Of a stretch of DNA of 64,000 bases, positions 1 to 8,003 are shown piece by piece. How positions within the stretch are numbered: the first letter of the stretch is position 1; every line of letters starts with the position of its first letter. A model generated the notes under the pieces. That model made no database searches. It had not been told where the DNA came from and saw nothing but the letters and a program-made list of their open reading frames with translations. Origin of the DNA: Actinomadura sp. NBRC 104425 (GTDB lineage: Bacteria; Actinomycetota; Actinomycetes; Streptosporangiales; Streptosporangiaceae). The DNA is taken from NCBI RefSeq assembly GCF_030269545.1, contig NZ_BSTN01000003.1, positions 368,968 to 432,967 on the forward strand, written 5' to 3'. The position numbers were made by a program, and so were the translations under genes.

Positions 1-111
1 GTTGCGCTCGGTGAAGATGAAGCGCTTCATCTTCGGGTTCCACCGGCGGGTCTGGTGGCCGAAGTGAACGCCGCTTTCGAGCAGCTGCCGCATGGTGACG
101 ACGGGTGCCAT
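1..111 (-). CDS. rpsB: 30S ribosomal protein S2, N-terminal part (runs off left edge)
   Basis: The first 37 residues are visible, from the ATG at 111 to the window edge. They begin [20 protein letters not shown] and continue through a [13 protein letters not shown] stretch, which is diagnostic of bacterial S2 in the small ribosomal subunit. A GGAGAT Shine-Dalgarno lies just upstream. The gene is cut by the window edge, not broken. A TAGACT box at 300-305 on the minus strand could be the -10 element of its promoter, which would give a leader of about 180 nt where S2 autoregulation could act; that part is inference. Confidence 0.97.
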   Translation of the reverse strand, partial: MAPVVTMRQLLESGVHFGHQTRRWNPKMKRFIFTERN

Positions 112-423
112 GGCCCGTGATCTCCTGTCCGGCCCGGTCGTTTCCGGGCCACGTCTCGGTTGTCCGCCTGCGCCCGCGACACTGCCTCGCCGCCAACGCA
201 TGACGGACCGAGCGGCTGTGCCCCACCGCGATCAAGCCGGGTGATCGGCGGGCGCGTGAATTCGGCCGTCCGGGTGAGCACCCACACGACCGTTGCCCCA
301 GTCTACGGGATGTGCAGCGCACGGGTGGAACGGGCCGCAGCGGCGGCCCTCGGCTCGCGGCGGTTATCCACATGCGCTACCGGGTCTGGCGACCGTAAGA
401 CGGAGGGGAGCAGGCTGCCGCAC
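112..423. other. Divergent intergenic region rpsB / M23-like gene
   Basis: These 312 bp separate two divergent genes. Apart from the rpsB Shine-Dalgarno and the possible minus-strand TAGACT -10 box at 300-305, I see no gene or clear element. The reading frame of the M23 gene stays open upstream to 160, but the product there has no signal peptide and low-complexity composition, so I do not extend the gene. Confidence 0.4.
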
Positions 424-1362
424 ATGAGCGTACTCACCATCCTCCTCGCTTGCACCACCCTGGCGGCCGTCTCCCTTCCCGCCAGCCCGTCTCTCGTGGA
501 CGCGGTCACCTCGAACGCCCCGGGCCATCCGGCGTCTTCCGGCTCCACCGGCCCGTCGCGGCCGGGGCCCGCCCCCGGCCGTCCGGTCCCGGCCAACTCC
601 CTCACCTCGACGCCACGCTCCCTCACCTCGACGCCACGCTCCCTCACCTCGACGCCACGCTCCCTTGCCTCGACGCCACGCTCCCTTGCCTCGACGCCGG
701 CGCCCTGGCGGGAGGCCCCCTCCGCGCCGTCACTCCATTGGCGTTGGCCGTTAGGGCCACCCGCCCCCAAGGTGCTGCGGGCGTTCTCTCCGCCGCCGTC
801 CCCCTGGAGCGCGGGTCATCGGGGCGTCGACCTCGCGGCCCGTCCGGGCGAACCGGTGTACGCGTCCGCCGCAGGCCGCGTCTCCTATGCGGGGCGCCTC
901 GCGGGCAAGGGCGTCGTGGCCGTCACCCACGGTGCGCTGCGCACGACGTATCTGCCGGTGCGCCCCGCCGTCCGCCGAGGACGCCATGTGAACCCCGGCA
1001 CCCACATAGGCACCGTGGAGGCGACCTGGCCGCACTGCCCGGTCACATGCCTGCACTGGGGCCTGATCCAGGGCTCGGTTTATCTCGACCCTCTTCGCCT
1101 GGTGCGGCCGAAGGTCCGCCTCCTGCCCTACTGGGAGCCGCGTCCCCAGCCGAAACCGTCGCCCTCGCGGGAGACGCCCGCCTCCTCCGGCTTGGACCTG
1201 CGGGCCGCCACAACGGCGGGCGGTGGGGCACTGGTGGGGATGCTGCTGACGTTCCTGCTGAGCCTGGCCTGGCGCCACACGCGCTCCCGTCCGTCCGCAC
1301 GACGCCCGCCACCCGGCGTCATCGACCTGGCCAGGGAACGCCGACAACGCCGCGCCCCCTGA
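424..1362 (+). CDS. Membrane-anchored M23-like (LytM fold) cell-wall protein
   Basis: The product is 312 aa. Residues 1-22 form a signal peptide or N-terminal membrane segment, followed by a Pro/Ser/Thr-rich linker with five seven-residue SLTSTPR-type repeats (about 59-93). An M23 domain spans roughly 110-235. It keeps the first zinc motif HRGVD (H132, D136), but the usual H-x-H is C-L-H (C209, H211), so the first, catalytic histidine is Cys. A hydrophobic segment at about 261-282 and a basic tail suggest C-terminal anchoring. M23 proteins cut peptidoglycan cross-bridges; the Cys change makes full activity doubtful. The ATG at 424 is chosen because it gives the signal peptide, although the GGAGGGG upstream is unusually far away. 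An M23 gene next to rpsB is common in actinobacteria. Confidence 0.8.
   Translation: MSVLTILLACTTLAAVSLPASPSLVDAVTSNAPGHPASSGSTGPSRPGPAPGRPVPANSLTSTPRSLTSTPRSLTSTPRSLASTPRSLASTPAPWREAPSAPSLHWRWPLGPPAPKVLRAFSPPPSPWSAGHRGVDLAARPGEPVYASAAGRVSYAGRLAGKGVVAVTHGALRTTYLPVRPAVRRGRHVNPGTHIGTVEATWPHCPVTCLHWGLIQGSVYLDPLRLVRPKVRLLPYWEPRPQPKPSPSRETPASSGLDLRAATTAGGGALVGMLLTFLLSLAWRHTRSRPSARRPPPGVIDLARERRQRRAP
598..702 (+). repeat. Five 21-bp tandem repeats coding SL(T/A)STPR
   Basis: The 21-bp unit starts at 598, 619, 640, 661 and 682. The first three copies are identical, the fourth differs at two adjacent positions, and the fifth is degenerate at its end. The array is in frame in the linker of the M23-like protein, so copy-number change would only alter linker length. 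The near identity suggests recent slippage expansion. Confidence 0.95.
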
Positions 1363-1428
1363 CCTTTGGCACCGGGCCGGGCCCGTAGGTGCAGGCGACG
1401 GCAACGCGGGGACCCGTGGCGCCGGACG

Positions 1429-2361
1429 CTATCCGGCGCCACGGGGGTGGGCGCGGCGGTGGACCTGTTTGAGGCGTTCGATGGAGACCTGGGTGTAGAT
1501 CTGCGTGGTCTGCAGGGAGGCGTGCCCGAGCATCTCCTGGACGCTGCGCAGGTCGGCGCCGCCTTCCAGCAGGTGTGTGGCGGCGCTGTGGCGCAGGCCG
1601 TGGGGGCTGAGATCCGGCATGTCGCCCACCTCGGCGATGCGCGTGTGCACGATCCGTCGTGCGCTGGTGGGGTGCAGGCGGCCCCCGCGCGCGCCGAGGA
1701 AAAGTGCCGGGCCGCTGCGCTCGGTCGCCAGTTCCGGACGGCCGCGGCGGAGCCAGTCCTGCACGGCGCGCGCGGCAGGGGCGCCCATCGGCACCGTGCG
1801 CTCCTTGCCGCCCTTGCCCAGGACGCGCACGGTCTGGCGCTCGGCGTCCAGGTCGTCGACGTCGAGGCCGCACAGTTCGCTGACGCGCACGCCCGTGGCG
1901 TACAGCACCTCCAGAACGGCACGGTCGCGCAGCCCCAGGGGCCCTTCCGCGTCGATGCCGTCCAGCAGGCGGGCGGCCTGGTCCTGCGCCAGCACGGTGG
2001 GAAGGTCGCGCAGCCGTTTGGGGGTGCCGAGGAGCAGCCCCGGGTCGTCCGGTATGAGGCCCCGCCGGAACAGGTAGGCGGTGAAGGTCCGCGCGGCGGC
2101 GGTGCGACGGGCCAGGGTCGCCCGGGATCGGCCGGCGGCGTGCTGCCTGGCCAGCCAGGCGCGCAGGACGGCGACGTCGAGCGCCTCCACCCCCGCCGCC
2201 CCGACCTCGGCGGCGTAACGGCAGAGGTCTCGGATGTCGCCGAGGTAGGCGCGCAGCGTGTGCGGCGACACTCCTCGTTCGGAGCGCAGATGCCGCTCGA
2301 ACTCCGCCAGCACCTCGCGCGGGACGGCGGGCGGCCGGGGGGTGTCGTCGTCGGCGTTCAC
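1429..2361 (-). CDS. xerC: Tyrosine recombinase XerC
   Basis: XerC with XerD resolves chromosome dimers at dif during division. The 310-aa product has a SAM-like core-binding domain (about 14-105) and a catalytic domain (about 125-300). All active-site residues are present: R159 in TGVRVSEL, K183 in GKGGKER, H254 and R257 in SPHGLRH, H280 in MLGH, and the nucleophile Y289. Length matches the family. GTG at 2361 is chosen; GTG at 2370 would add three residues, and the frame stays open to 2514 over the start of yraN, which is less likely. The gene sits between the M23-like gene and the inverted yraN operon. I find no whiG here, which many Streptomyces carry near this position. Confidence 0.93.
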   Translation of the reverse strand: MNADDDTPRPPAVPREVLAEFERHLRSERGVSPHTLRAYLGDIRDLCRYAAEVGAAGVEALDVAVLRAWLARQHAAGRSRATLARRTAAARTFTAYLFRRGLIPDDPGLLLGTPKRLRDLPTVLAQDQAARLLDGIDAEGPLGLRDRAVLEVLYATGVRVSELCGLDVDDLDAERQTVRVLGKGGKERTVPMGAPAARAVQDWLRRGRPELATERSGPALFLGARGGRLHPTSARRIVHTRIAEVGDMPDLSPHGLRHSAATHLLEGGADLRSVQEMLGHASLQTTQIYTQVSIERLKQVHRRAHPRGAG

Positions 2362-2503
2362 AGCCTGCACGCTGCGCCACGCAGGCCGGGAAGGCAAGCA
2401 TCCGCCGGCACTTTGAAGATCACAGTTCGGAGTTATCCACAGAATCCGGTTCGCCTTTTGCTTGTCGTGACGCGGCGTCACCGTTGATGCACGGAGGTGA
2501 ACC

Positions 2504-3007
2504 ATGAACGACAACGCGACCCTCGGCCGCCGCGGCGAGCAGGCCGCAGCGGCCTACCTGGTCGGTCTGGGCTGGACGATCCTCGACCGCAACTGGAGGT
2601 GCTCGGAGGGCGAGCTGGACATCGTCGCCCATGACGGCGGGCGCCCCGTCGTCTGCGAGGTGAAGACCCGCAGCTCGGCGGCCTACGGCACGCCGCTGGA
2701 GGCGATCACGCCCGACAAGGCCGCCCGGTTGCGGCGGCTGGCCGGCCGGTGGGCGGCCGCACACCGGGTCCGCGGCTCCGACGTCCGCATCGACGTCCTC
2801 GGCCTGATCCCCGGTCCCCCGCCCTTGGCGGGGGCCCGCCGCAGGGGCGTTTCCTGGGTCGCCCGAGTGGTGGCCGGGCTGTTCGGGCTCGCCGCCGGTG
2901 CCGGCGGGTACAACGCGCGCCACAGGCGCACGGCCGCCCCCGTCCCAGGGGGCTACCGCGCCGAGAGCTGCGGGTTCTCCGTCGAGCACATGAAGGGGGT
3001 GTGCTGA
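2504..3007 (+). CDS. YraN / UPF0102 nuclease-like protein with a C-terminal insertion
   Basis: This UPF0102 protein has a restriction-endonuclease-like fold. The core E37-x-D39 and E52-V-K54 motifs (GELDIVA, EVKTRSS) match the family nuclease motif, but its cellular role is unproven. The protein is 167 aa against about 120 usually. The excess is roughly residues 103-155, inserted between DVLGLIPG and the conserved end [10 protein letters not shown]. The insert is Ala/Gly/Arg-rich, and its DNA starts with a strong GC hairpin near 2817-2837. The start has a GGAGGTG Shine-Dalgarno at 2492-2498. It is followed after one base by the GTG of yifB, so the genes are co-transcribed and probably translationally coupled. 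Confidence 0.88.
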   Translation: MNDNATLGRRGEQAAAAYLVGLGWTILDRNWRCSEGELDIVAHDGGRPVVCEVKTRSSAAYGTPLEAITPDKAARLRRLAGRWAAAHRVRGSDVRIDVLGLIPGPPPLAGARRRGVSWVARVVAGLFGLAAGAGGYNARHRRTAAPVPGGYRAESCGFSVEHMKGVC

Positions 3008-3008
3008 G

Positions 3009-4565
3009 GTGACGCTCGCCAGGACCCGGTCCGTGTCGCTGGTCGGCGTGGACGGTTTCGTCATCGACGTCGAGGCGGCCATCACCAGCGGCGTTCCCGG
3101 CCTGCACCTGGTGGGGCTGCCGGACGCCGCGCTCAACGAGGCACGCGACCGCGTCCGGGCGGCCATCTTCAACTCCGGCGAGGACTGGCCCAACCGGCAC
3201 GTCACGGTGTCCCTCTTCCCGGCCAGTCTGCCGAAACGGGGCTCGACCTTCGACTTGGCCATCGCGGTCGCGCTGCTGGCGGCCGCCGAGGCGGTACCGC
3301 CGCGGTCCTGCGCGGGGCTGGTGATGGTCGGGGAGCTCGGGCTGGATGGCCGGATCCGCTCCATCCCGGGCGTGCTGCCCGCGGCACTGGCCGCCGCGCA
3401 CGCCGGCTGCCGCACTGTGGTCGTCCCGCAGGCCAACGCCGCCGAGGCGGAACTCGTCCCCGACCTGCAGGTGATACCGGCGCGGACGCTGCGCGGGCTG
3501 CTGTGCCTGCTGCGCGACGAGCCGCCGCCGATCGAGGAGGAAGACGACCCGCTCCCCGTCCGCACCGCTCCCGAAGGGCTCACCCTCGGCGGCCAGGCCA
3601 ACGGCACCGGGGTCGACCTGGCGGACGTGCGCGGCCAGGCCGAGGCCCGCCGCGCCCTGGAGATCAGCGCGGCCGGCGGTCACCACCTCTACTTCAGCGG
3701 CCCTCCCGGGTGCGGCAAGACCATGCTCGCCGAGCGCCTCCCCACCCTGATGCCCCCGCTGGAGCCGGAAGAGGCGCTGGAGGTCACCGCGCTGCACTCC
3801 GTCGCCGGGACCCTGCCGCCCGACCAGCCGCTGATCACCCGTCCCCCGTTCTACGCGCCCCACCACACCGCCACCCGCCCGGCCATGGTCGGCGGCGGTT
3901 CCGGCCGGACGCTGCAACCCGGCGCGGTGTCCCTGGCCCACCGCGGCATCCTGTTCCTGGACGAGGCACCCGAGTTCCAAAGCGGCGTTCTGGACGCACT
4001 ACGGCAGCCGCTGGAGGAGGGCTCCGTACGGATCTCCCGCACGGAGGGGACGGCGACCTTCCCCGCCCGGTTCACGCTCGTCCTGGCCGCCAACCCGTGC
4101 CCGTGCGCGGCGGCCAAGTCGATCGACTGCTCCTGTGCCCCCGGCGTCCGGCGCAAATACCTATCCAAGATCTCCGGGCCGCTGCTCGACCGCATCGACC
4201 TGAAGCTGGAACTGGTCCCCGCCAGCCGCGCCGAACTGCGGTACGACCTGGAGTTCGCCGAGTCCAGCCAGGTCGTCGCCGAGCGCGTGCAGGAGGCCCG
4301 CGACCGGGCGCGCAAACGCCTGGCCGACACCCCCTGGCGGTGCAACGCCGAGATTCCCGGCCCCGAGCTGCGCCGGCGCTTCCTCCCCGAACCGGAGGCG
4401 ATGCACGCCGCCGACGAGGCCCTGCAGAACGGCACGCTCAGCGCCCGCGGTCTCGACCGCGTCTTGCGGGTCGCCTGGACGATCGCCGACCTGGTCGGCC
4501 GCGATCAGCCCTCCCCGGACGACGTCGGCGGCGCGCTCGCCCTGTGGACATGGAGGCGGACATGA
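3009..4565 (+). CDS. YifB/ComM-family Mg-chelatase-like AAA+ ATPase
   Basis: The protein has 518 aa, the normal length. It contains an N-terminal Lon-like subdomain I (about 10-165), a linker, then an AAA+ core with Walker A GPPGCGKT (231-238) and Walker B GILFLDEA (313-320), a Cys-rich loop near 365-385 (NPCPC and DCSC), and the C-terminal Mg-chelatase helical domain ending WTIADLVGRDQPSPDDV. ComM of Vibrio is a hexameric helicase for branch migration during natural transformation; the actinobacterial role is unknown. GTG start at 3009. Its stop overlaps the ATG of dprA (ATGA at 4562-4565), so translation of the two is coupled. Confidence 0.93.
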   Translation: MTLARTRSVSLVGVDGFVIDVEAAITSGVPGLHLVGLPDAALNEARDRVRAAIFNSGEDWPNRHVTVSLFPASLPKRGSTFDLAIAVALLAAAEAVPPRSCAGLVMVGELGLDGRIRSIPGVLPAALAAAHAGCRTVVVPQANAAEAELVPDLQVIPARTLRGLLCLLRDEPPPIEEEDDPLPVRTAPEGLTLGGQANGTGVDLADVRGQAEARRALEISAAGGHHLYFSGPPGCGKTMLAERLPTLMPPLEPEEALEVTALHSVAGTLPPDQPLITRPPFYAPHHTATRPAMVGGGSGRTLQPGAVSLAHRGILFLDEAPEFQSGVLDALRQPLEEGSVRISRTEGTATFPARFTLVLAANPCPCAAAKSIDCSCAPGVRRKYLSKISGPLLDRIDLKLELVPASRAELRYDLEFAESSQVVAERVQEARDRARKRLADTPWRCNAEIPGPELRRRFLPEPEAMHAADEALQNGTLSARGLDRVLRVAWTIADLVGRDQPSPDDVGGALALWTWRRT

Positions 4566-5701
4566 CCGGCGAACGCCTGGCCAGGGCCGCCCTGACCGCC
4601 ATCGCCGAGCCCGGCGACGCGCTGCTGAACCGCATCGTCGACCGCCTCGGCCCGGCCGGGGCCGTCGAGGCGATCCGCACCGGGGACGTCCCCGGCGACC
4701 TGCTGTCCGAGCGTCTGGCGGGCCGCCTGCGGCACTGGCGGATCCGGTCGGCCGCCGCGGAACCCGAACGCGATCTGGAGATCTGCGCCAGGCTGGGCGG
4801 GCGCCTGGTCTGCCCCGGCGACCCCGAATGGCCCACCACGCTGGACGACCTCGGCGGCGAGCGCCCGTACGCGCTGTGGCTGCGCGGCCCGGGCGACCTG
4901 CGCAACGCCTGCCTGCGCTCGGTGGCCGTGGTCGGCTCCCGCGCCGCGTCCTCTTACGGCCTGCGCGTGGCCGCCGAGTTCGCCACCGACCTGGCCGAAC
5001 GCGGCTGGTCGGTGGTCTCGGGCGGCGCGCTCGGCATCGACGCGGCCGCCCACCGGGGCGCCCTGGCCGCCGACGGCCCGACGGTCGCGGTACTGGCCAA
5101 CGGCGTGGACGTGCCGTATCCGGCGTCCAACGACGGGCTGTTCGCCGAGATCGCCCGGCGGGCGGTGCTGATCAGCGAGTCGCCTCCGGGGGTGGAGCCG
5201 CACCGCCTGCGCTTCCTCGTCCGCAACCGGGTGATCGCCGCGCTGTGCCGGGGCTCGGTGGTCGTCGAGGCGGAGGCGCGCAGCGGGGCCCTCAGCACCG
5301 CCGCGTGGACCCGCAGGCTGGGCCGCGTCCTGATGGCGGTGCCCGGCCCGATCGACTCGCGGACGTCGGTGGGCTGCCACCGGCTACTCCGGGAGGACCC
5401 GTCCGCCTTCCTGGTCACCCGGCCCGAAGAGGTCGTCGAGGCGGTGGGCCGTATCGGCGACGACCTGGCCCCCGTCCCGTCCGGCCCCGTGCTGCCCCGC
5501 GACCGCCTGGAGCCGACCGCCCGCGCCGTCCTGGAAGCCCTCCCCGGCCGAGGCGCCGCGGGCCCCGCGCAGATCGCCGTCAAGGCGGGCGTCGACCTGG
5601 CCACGGCCAACGGCAAGCTCGGCCTTCTGGCCGCCGCGGGCTTCGTCGAACGCAGCGCCGCCGGCTGGCGCCTCACCAAGGCCGCCAAGAAACCGAAATG
5701 A
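4562..5701 (+). CDS. dprA: DNA processing protein DprA (Smf)
   Basis: DprA loads RecA on incoming single-stranded DNA. The 379-aa product has an N-terminal helical part (1-70), a Rossmann-like core with VVGSRAASSYG (123-133), SGGALGIDAAAHRGAL (153-168) and FLVRNRVIAAL (218-228), and a C-terminal winged-helix-like domain (about 310-370). Start and stop fit the family. It is the last gene of the yraN-yifB-dprA operon and runs convergent to DUF2469-rnhB across a roughly 670-bp gap with an IS remnant. Confidence 0.94.
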   Translation: MTGERLARAALTAIAEPGDALLNRIVDRLGPAGAVEAIRTGDVPGDLLSERLAGRLRHWRIRSAAAEPERDLEICARLGGRLVCPGDPEWPTTLDDLGGERPYALWLRGPGDLRNACLRSVAVVGSRAASSYGLRVAAEFATDLAERGWSVVSGGALGIDAAAHRGALAADGPTVAVLANGVDVPYPASNDGLFAEIARRAVLISESPPGVEPHRLRFLVRNRVIAALCRGSVVVEAEARSGALSTAAWTRRLGRVLMAVPGPIDSRTSVGCHRLLREDPSAFLVTRPEEVVEAVGRIGDDLAPVPSGPVLPRDRLEPTARAVLEALPGRGAAGPAQIAVKAGVDLATANGKLGLLAAAGFVERSAAGWRLTKAAKKPK

Positions 5702-6147
5702 CCGCCACCCGACGCCCCCACCCCTCCGCCCAGCACCAAAACCCTCCACCCAGCACCGACCCTGATCTCCGCGACGCCGCCGCCCCGCCGCCATCGTCAC
5801 CTCTCGCGAAAGCATGCGCCCGGCGTTCAACGCCGCGCTCCAGCCCCGTCGCCCAACCAGCGAGCGTTACCGCGGCCGCGGCGAGCACAGCGCCGTCATC
5901 ACCACGCCACCCGACTTCTCCGCCCGCCACCTGCCCGATTTCGCCCCGTCGCCGTTCTTCACCCCACGACGGCAACGCCCGTCCCGTTCGACGGTTCGTC
6001 CGTCCTCAGCAACGCAGCCGGGCACGACCATGCTGGTCTCGGCCGGCGGCGTGTCAGCGTGTGAGTCGGGGAGCCGAAGCAGATGCCGCGATCCACGCCG
6101 CACCCGACGCCCCCGACTCACCAGGAGATCGTTTGCGGGCGGTGCGG
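5702..6147. other. Intergenic, no gene seen
   Basis: The 446 bp after dprA are GC-rich with several short overlapping frames of poor composition. None has a ribosome binding site plus a recognisable product. The stretch ends at the CTAG that flanks the IS-derived element. Confidence 0.5.
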
Positions 6148-6376
6148 CTAGGGCGTGTTTCAAAGTTGGCCAGAGCCGTTCGTTGATGGCGGCGATGTGG
6201 ACGGTGGCCTGGTGGCGGACGGCGAGCTCGTCGAACCCGGGTGGTCGGCCACCGCGCACGCCGCGCCGACGCCGACCGCCCGCCTGATCGGCCGGTTCGC
6301 AGATCGCGGCCGCGATGCCTCACTGCGTCCGGCGTGCGACATGCCGCCACTCACCACACTTCGAGACAGGCCCTAG
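6148..6376 (-). mobile_element. Internally deleted IS5-family element (MITE-like) flanked by CTAG
   Basis: The element lies between two CTAG copies (6148-6151 and 6373-6376), the type of target duplication made by IS5-group elements of actinomycetes. Its ends are imperfect inverted repeats: GGCGTGTTTCAAAGTTGG from 6152 inward, and GGCCTGTCTCGAAGTGTGG read inward on the minus strand from the right end. Minus-strand codons in between (about 6320 to 6160) read GIAAAICEPADQ, then RRRRGVRGGRPPGFDE, then ELAVRHQATVHIAAINERL. These match two separate parts of IS5-type transposases (the IPEPADQ...RGGRPPxFD block and the C-terminal RYDKLAVRYxATVHIAAI block). The middle is missing, with the join at the shared Phe-Asp codons. 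No functional transposase remains. The right CTAG contains the stop codon of DUF2469. Confidence 0.8.
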
Positions 6377-6687
6377 TGGTCGGCGGGCAGTTCGAAGTCG
6401 CTCTTGGCGAGTTCTTCGATGTTGACGTCCTTAAACGTGACAACCCGGACGTTCTTGACGAAGCGAGCGGGCCGATACATGTCCCACACCCAGGCGTCCT
6501 GCATGGTGACCTCGAAGAAGACCTCTCCGTTGTCGGAGCTGCGCACCTGCAGATCGACCGAGTTGGTGAGGTAGAACCTGCGCTCGGTCTCCACCACGTA
6601 GGTGAACAGGCCGACGACGTCGCGGTACTCGCGATAGAGCTGCAGCTCCATCTCGGTCTCGTACTTCTCGAGATCCTCGGCGCTCAC
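6373..6687 (-). CDS. DUF2469 family protein
   Basis: The 104-aa product starts VSAEDLEKYETEMELQLYRE and ends with a DVNIEELAKSDFELP-like tail, the signature of actinobacterial DUF2469. These proteins nearly always follow rnhB, and their function is unknown. The GTG at 6687 overlaps the rnhB stop (GTGA), which shows translational coupling. The TAG stop lies inside the CTAG at the border of the IS-derived element, so the element inserted exactly at the end of the gene without cutting it. Confidence 0.92.
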   Translation of the reverse strand: MSAEDLEKYETEMELQLYREYRDVVGLFTYVVETERRFYLTNSVDLQVRSSDNGEVFFEVTMQDAWVWDMYRPARFVKNVRVVTFKDVNIEELAKSDFELPADH

Positions 6688-7421
6688 GCTCGTGCCCCTT
6701 CCGTCCGGCCTTCGCCGGGAACCTCCCCCACGGGGCCGTACCCGGCGTCCCCCATGGCCTCCCCACCATTGTTGCGCACGGCCCGCCCGACGTTGACGAA
6801 GGAGAACCGGTGCTCCGGGCACGGCCCGTACCTGGCCAGCGCCGCGGAATGATCGCGAGTCACGTACCCCTTGTGCACGTCGAAGCCGTACCGGGGATAG
6901 CGCTCGTGCAAATCGATCATGAGGCGGTCCCGGGTGACCTTGGCCACGATGGAGGCCGCCGCCACGCACGCCGCGACCCGGTCCCCCTTGATCACCGCCA
7001 GCCCGGGAACGTCCAGTCCGGGCACGGCGAACCCGTCGCTCAGCACGTACGCGGGCCGCCGCTCCAGGGCCGCCAGCGCGCGCCGCATCCCCGTCACATT
7101 GCACCGGTGCACCCCCAGCCGGTCGACGTCATGACACGGGATGACCACGGCGCTCCACGCCACGGCCCGTTCGACGATCTCGGCGTACAGCTCCTCGCGT
7201 CGCGCCGGGGTGAGCAGCTTGGAGTCGGTGAGCCCCTCGATCCGTCCGCGTCGTCCGCTCGGCAGGATCACCGCGCCGACCACCAGCGGCCCCGCGCACG
7301 CCCCGCGGCCCGCCTCGTCGACACCGGCCACCGGGCTGAAACCCGCGTGCTCCAGCGCCCGCTCATAGCCGTACAACCCGGCGTCCCGGCGCGGTGTGAA
7401 GCGGAGTGGACGACCTCTCAT
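6684..7421 (-). CDS. rnhB: Ribonuclease HII
   Basis: RNase HII nicks DNA at embedded ribonucleotides. The 245-aa product has the GVDEAGRGACAGPLVVGAV motif with catalytic D35 and E36, a SDGFAVPG segment with the third acidic residue, and AASIVAKVTRDR with the fourth; these define the family. ATG 7421 gives a normal length. The C-terminal 30 residues are Gly-rich and lack conservation. It is co-transcribed with DUF2469, whose start overlaps its stop. Confidence 0.95.
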   Translation of the reverse strand: MRGRPLRFTPRRDAGLYGYERALEHAGFSPVAGVDEAGRGACAGPLVVGAVILPSGRRGRIEGLTDSKLLTPARREELYAEIVERAVAWSAVVIPCHDVDRLGVHRCNVTGMRRALAALERRPAYVLSDGFAVPGLDVPGLAVIKGDRVAACVAAASIVAKVTRDRLMIDLHERYPRYGFDVHKGYVTRDHSAALARYGPCPEHRFSFVNVGRAVRNNGGEAMGDAGYGPVGEVPGEGRTEGARA

Positions 7422-8003
7422 GGTCCGCAGCGTACGTCGCCCGCGCCCACCACTGCGCCCGGAATACGACTTACCCCCACAGATCCCCCTGCACGACGCG
7501 ACCACACCACCCGCAGCCCCAGCGCCGCCACAACCGGGTGAGCCCCCCGCCGCCGACCGACCGCTTTGTCGCCTGCAGCACACGCACCGGCAAGGCAAGC
7601 GGCTTGGGTTTGGGGGCGATGCGGTCGTAGGGCCGTCAGTTGCGGGCAGCTCTCCGACGCGGGGCGAACGTGTCGAGGCGCAGCGTGGTCAGCAGGATTC
7701 GCCTTTGCCGCCTGCAGCACACGCACCGGCAAGGCAAGCGGCTTGGGTTTGGGGGCGATGCGGTCGTAGGGCCGTCAGTTGCGGGCAGCTCTCCGACGCG
7801 GGGCGAACGTGTCGAGGCGCAGCGTGGTCAGCAGGGTTCGCCTTGGCGGGGCCTCGGGCAGCAGGAGCGGGCGCCCGGTGCACCGTCCGGATCGTGGCGG
7901 ACGGTGGTGCTGAGTCCTGCGTGCGCGCTTCGGCGAGGCCGTCGTGGGCGTGCGCCGACTGAGGTTGTGGGCGCGGCCTGGTTTGCGGGGCGGGGCGCGG
8001 AGC
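7422..8003. other. Intergenic region holding a 139-bp tandem duplication
   Basis: The 582 bp between rnhB and lepB (both minus strand) contain the tandem duplication given separately. I see no convincing gene. Open frames exist on both strands, but the repeat period is not a multiple of three and the two copies are not read in the same frame. Confidence 0.5.
7564..7841. repeat. Tandem duplication, two copies of 139 bp
   Basis: Copy one is 7564-7702 and copy two 7703-7841. They are almost identical, with only a few substitutions such as T/C at 7569 versus 7708 and A/G near 7697/7836. A third copy is not present. The unit has no IS ends and no clear ORF. Confidence 0.93.

Noticed and set aside
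160..423. N-terminal extension of the M23-like protein
   Set aside because: The upstream residues would bury the signal peptide inside the protein and overlap the promoter region of rpsB.
598..702. Possible CRISPR-like repeats
   Set aside because: They are contiguous 21-bp in-frame coding repeats without spacers. No CRISPR array is visible in the window.
7396..7962. Plus-strand frame through the tandem duplication
   Set aside because: The 139-bp period shifts the frame between copies, and no ribosome site or homology supports it.
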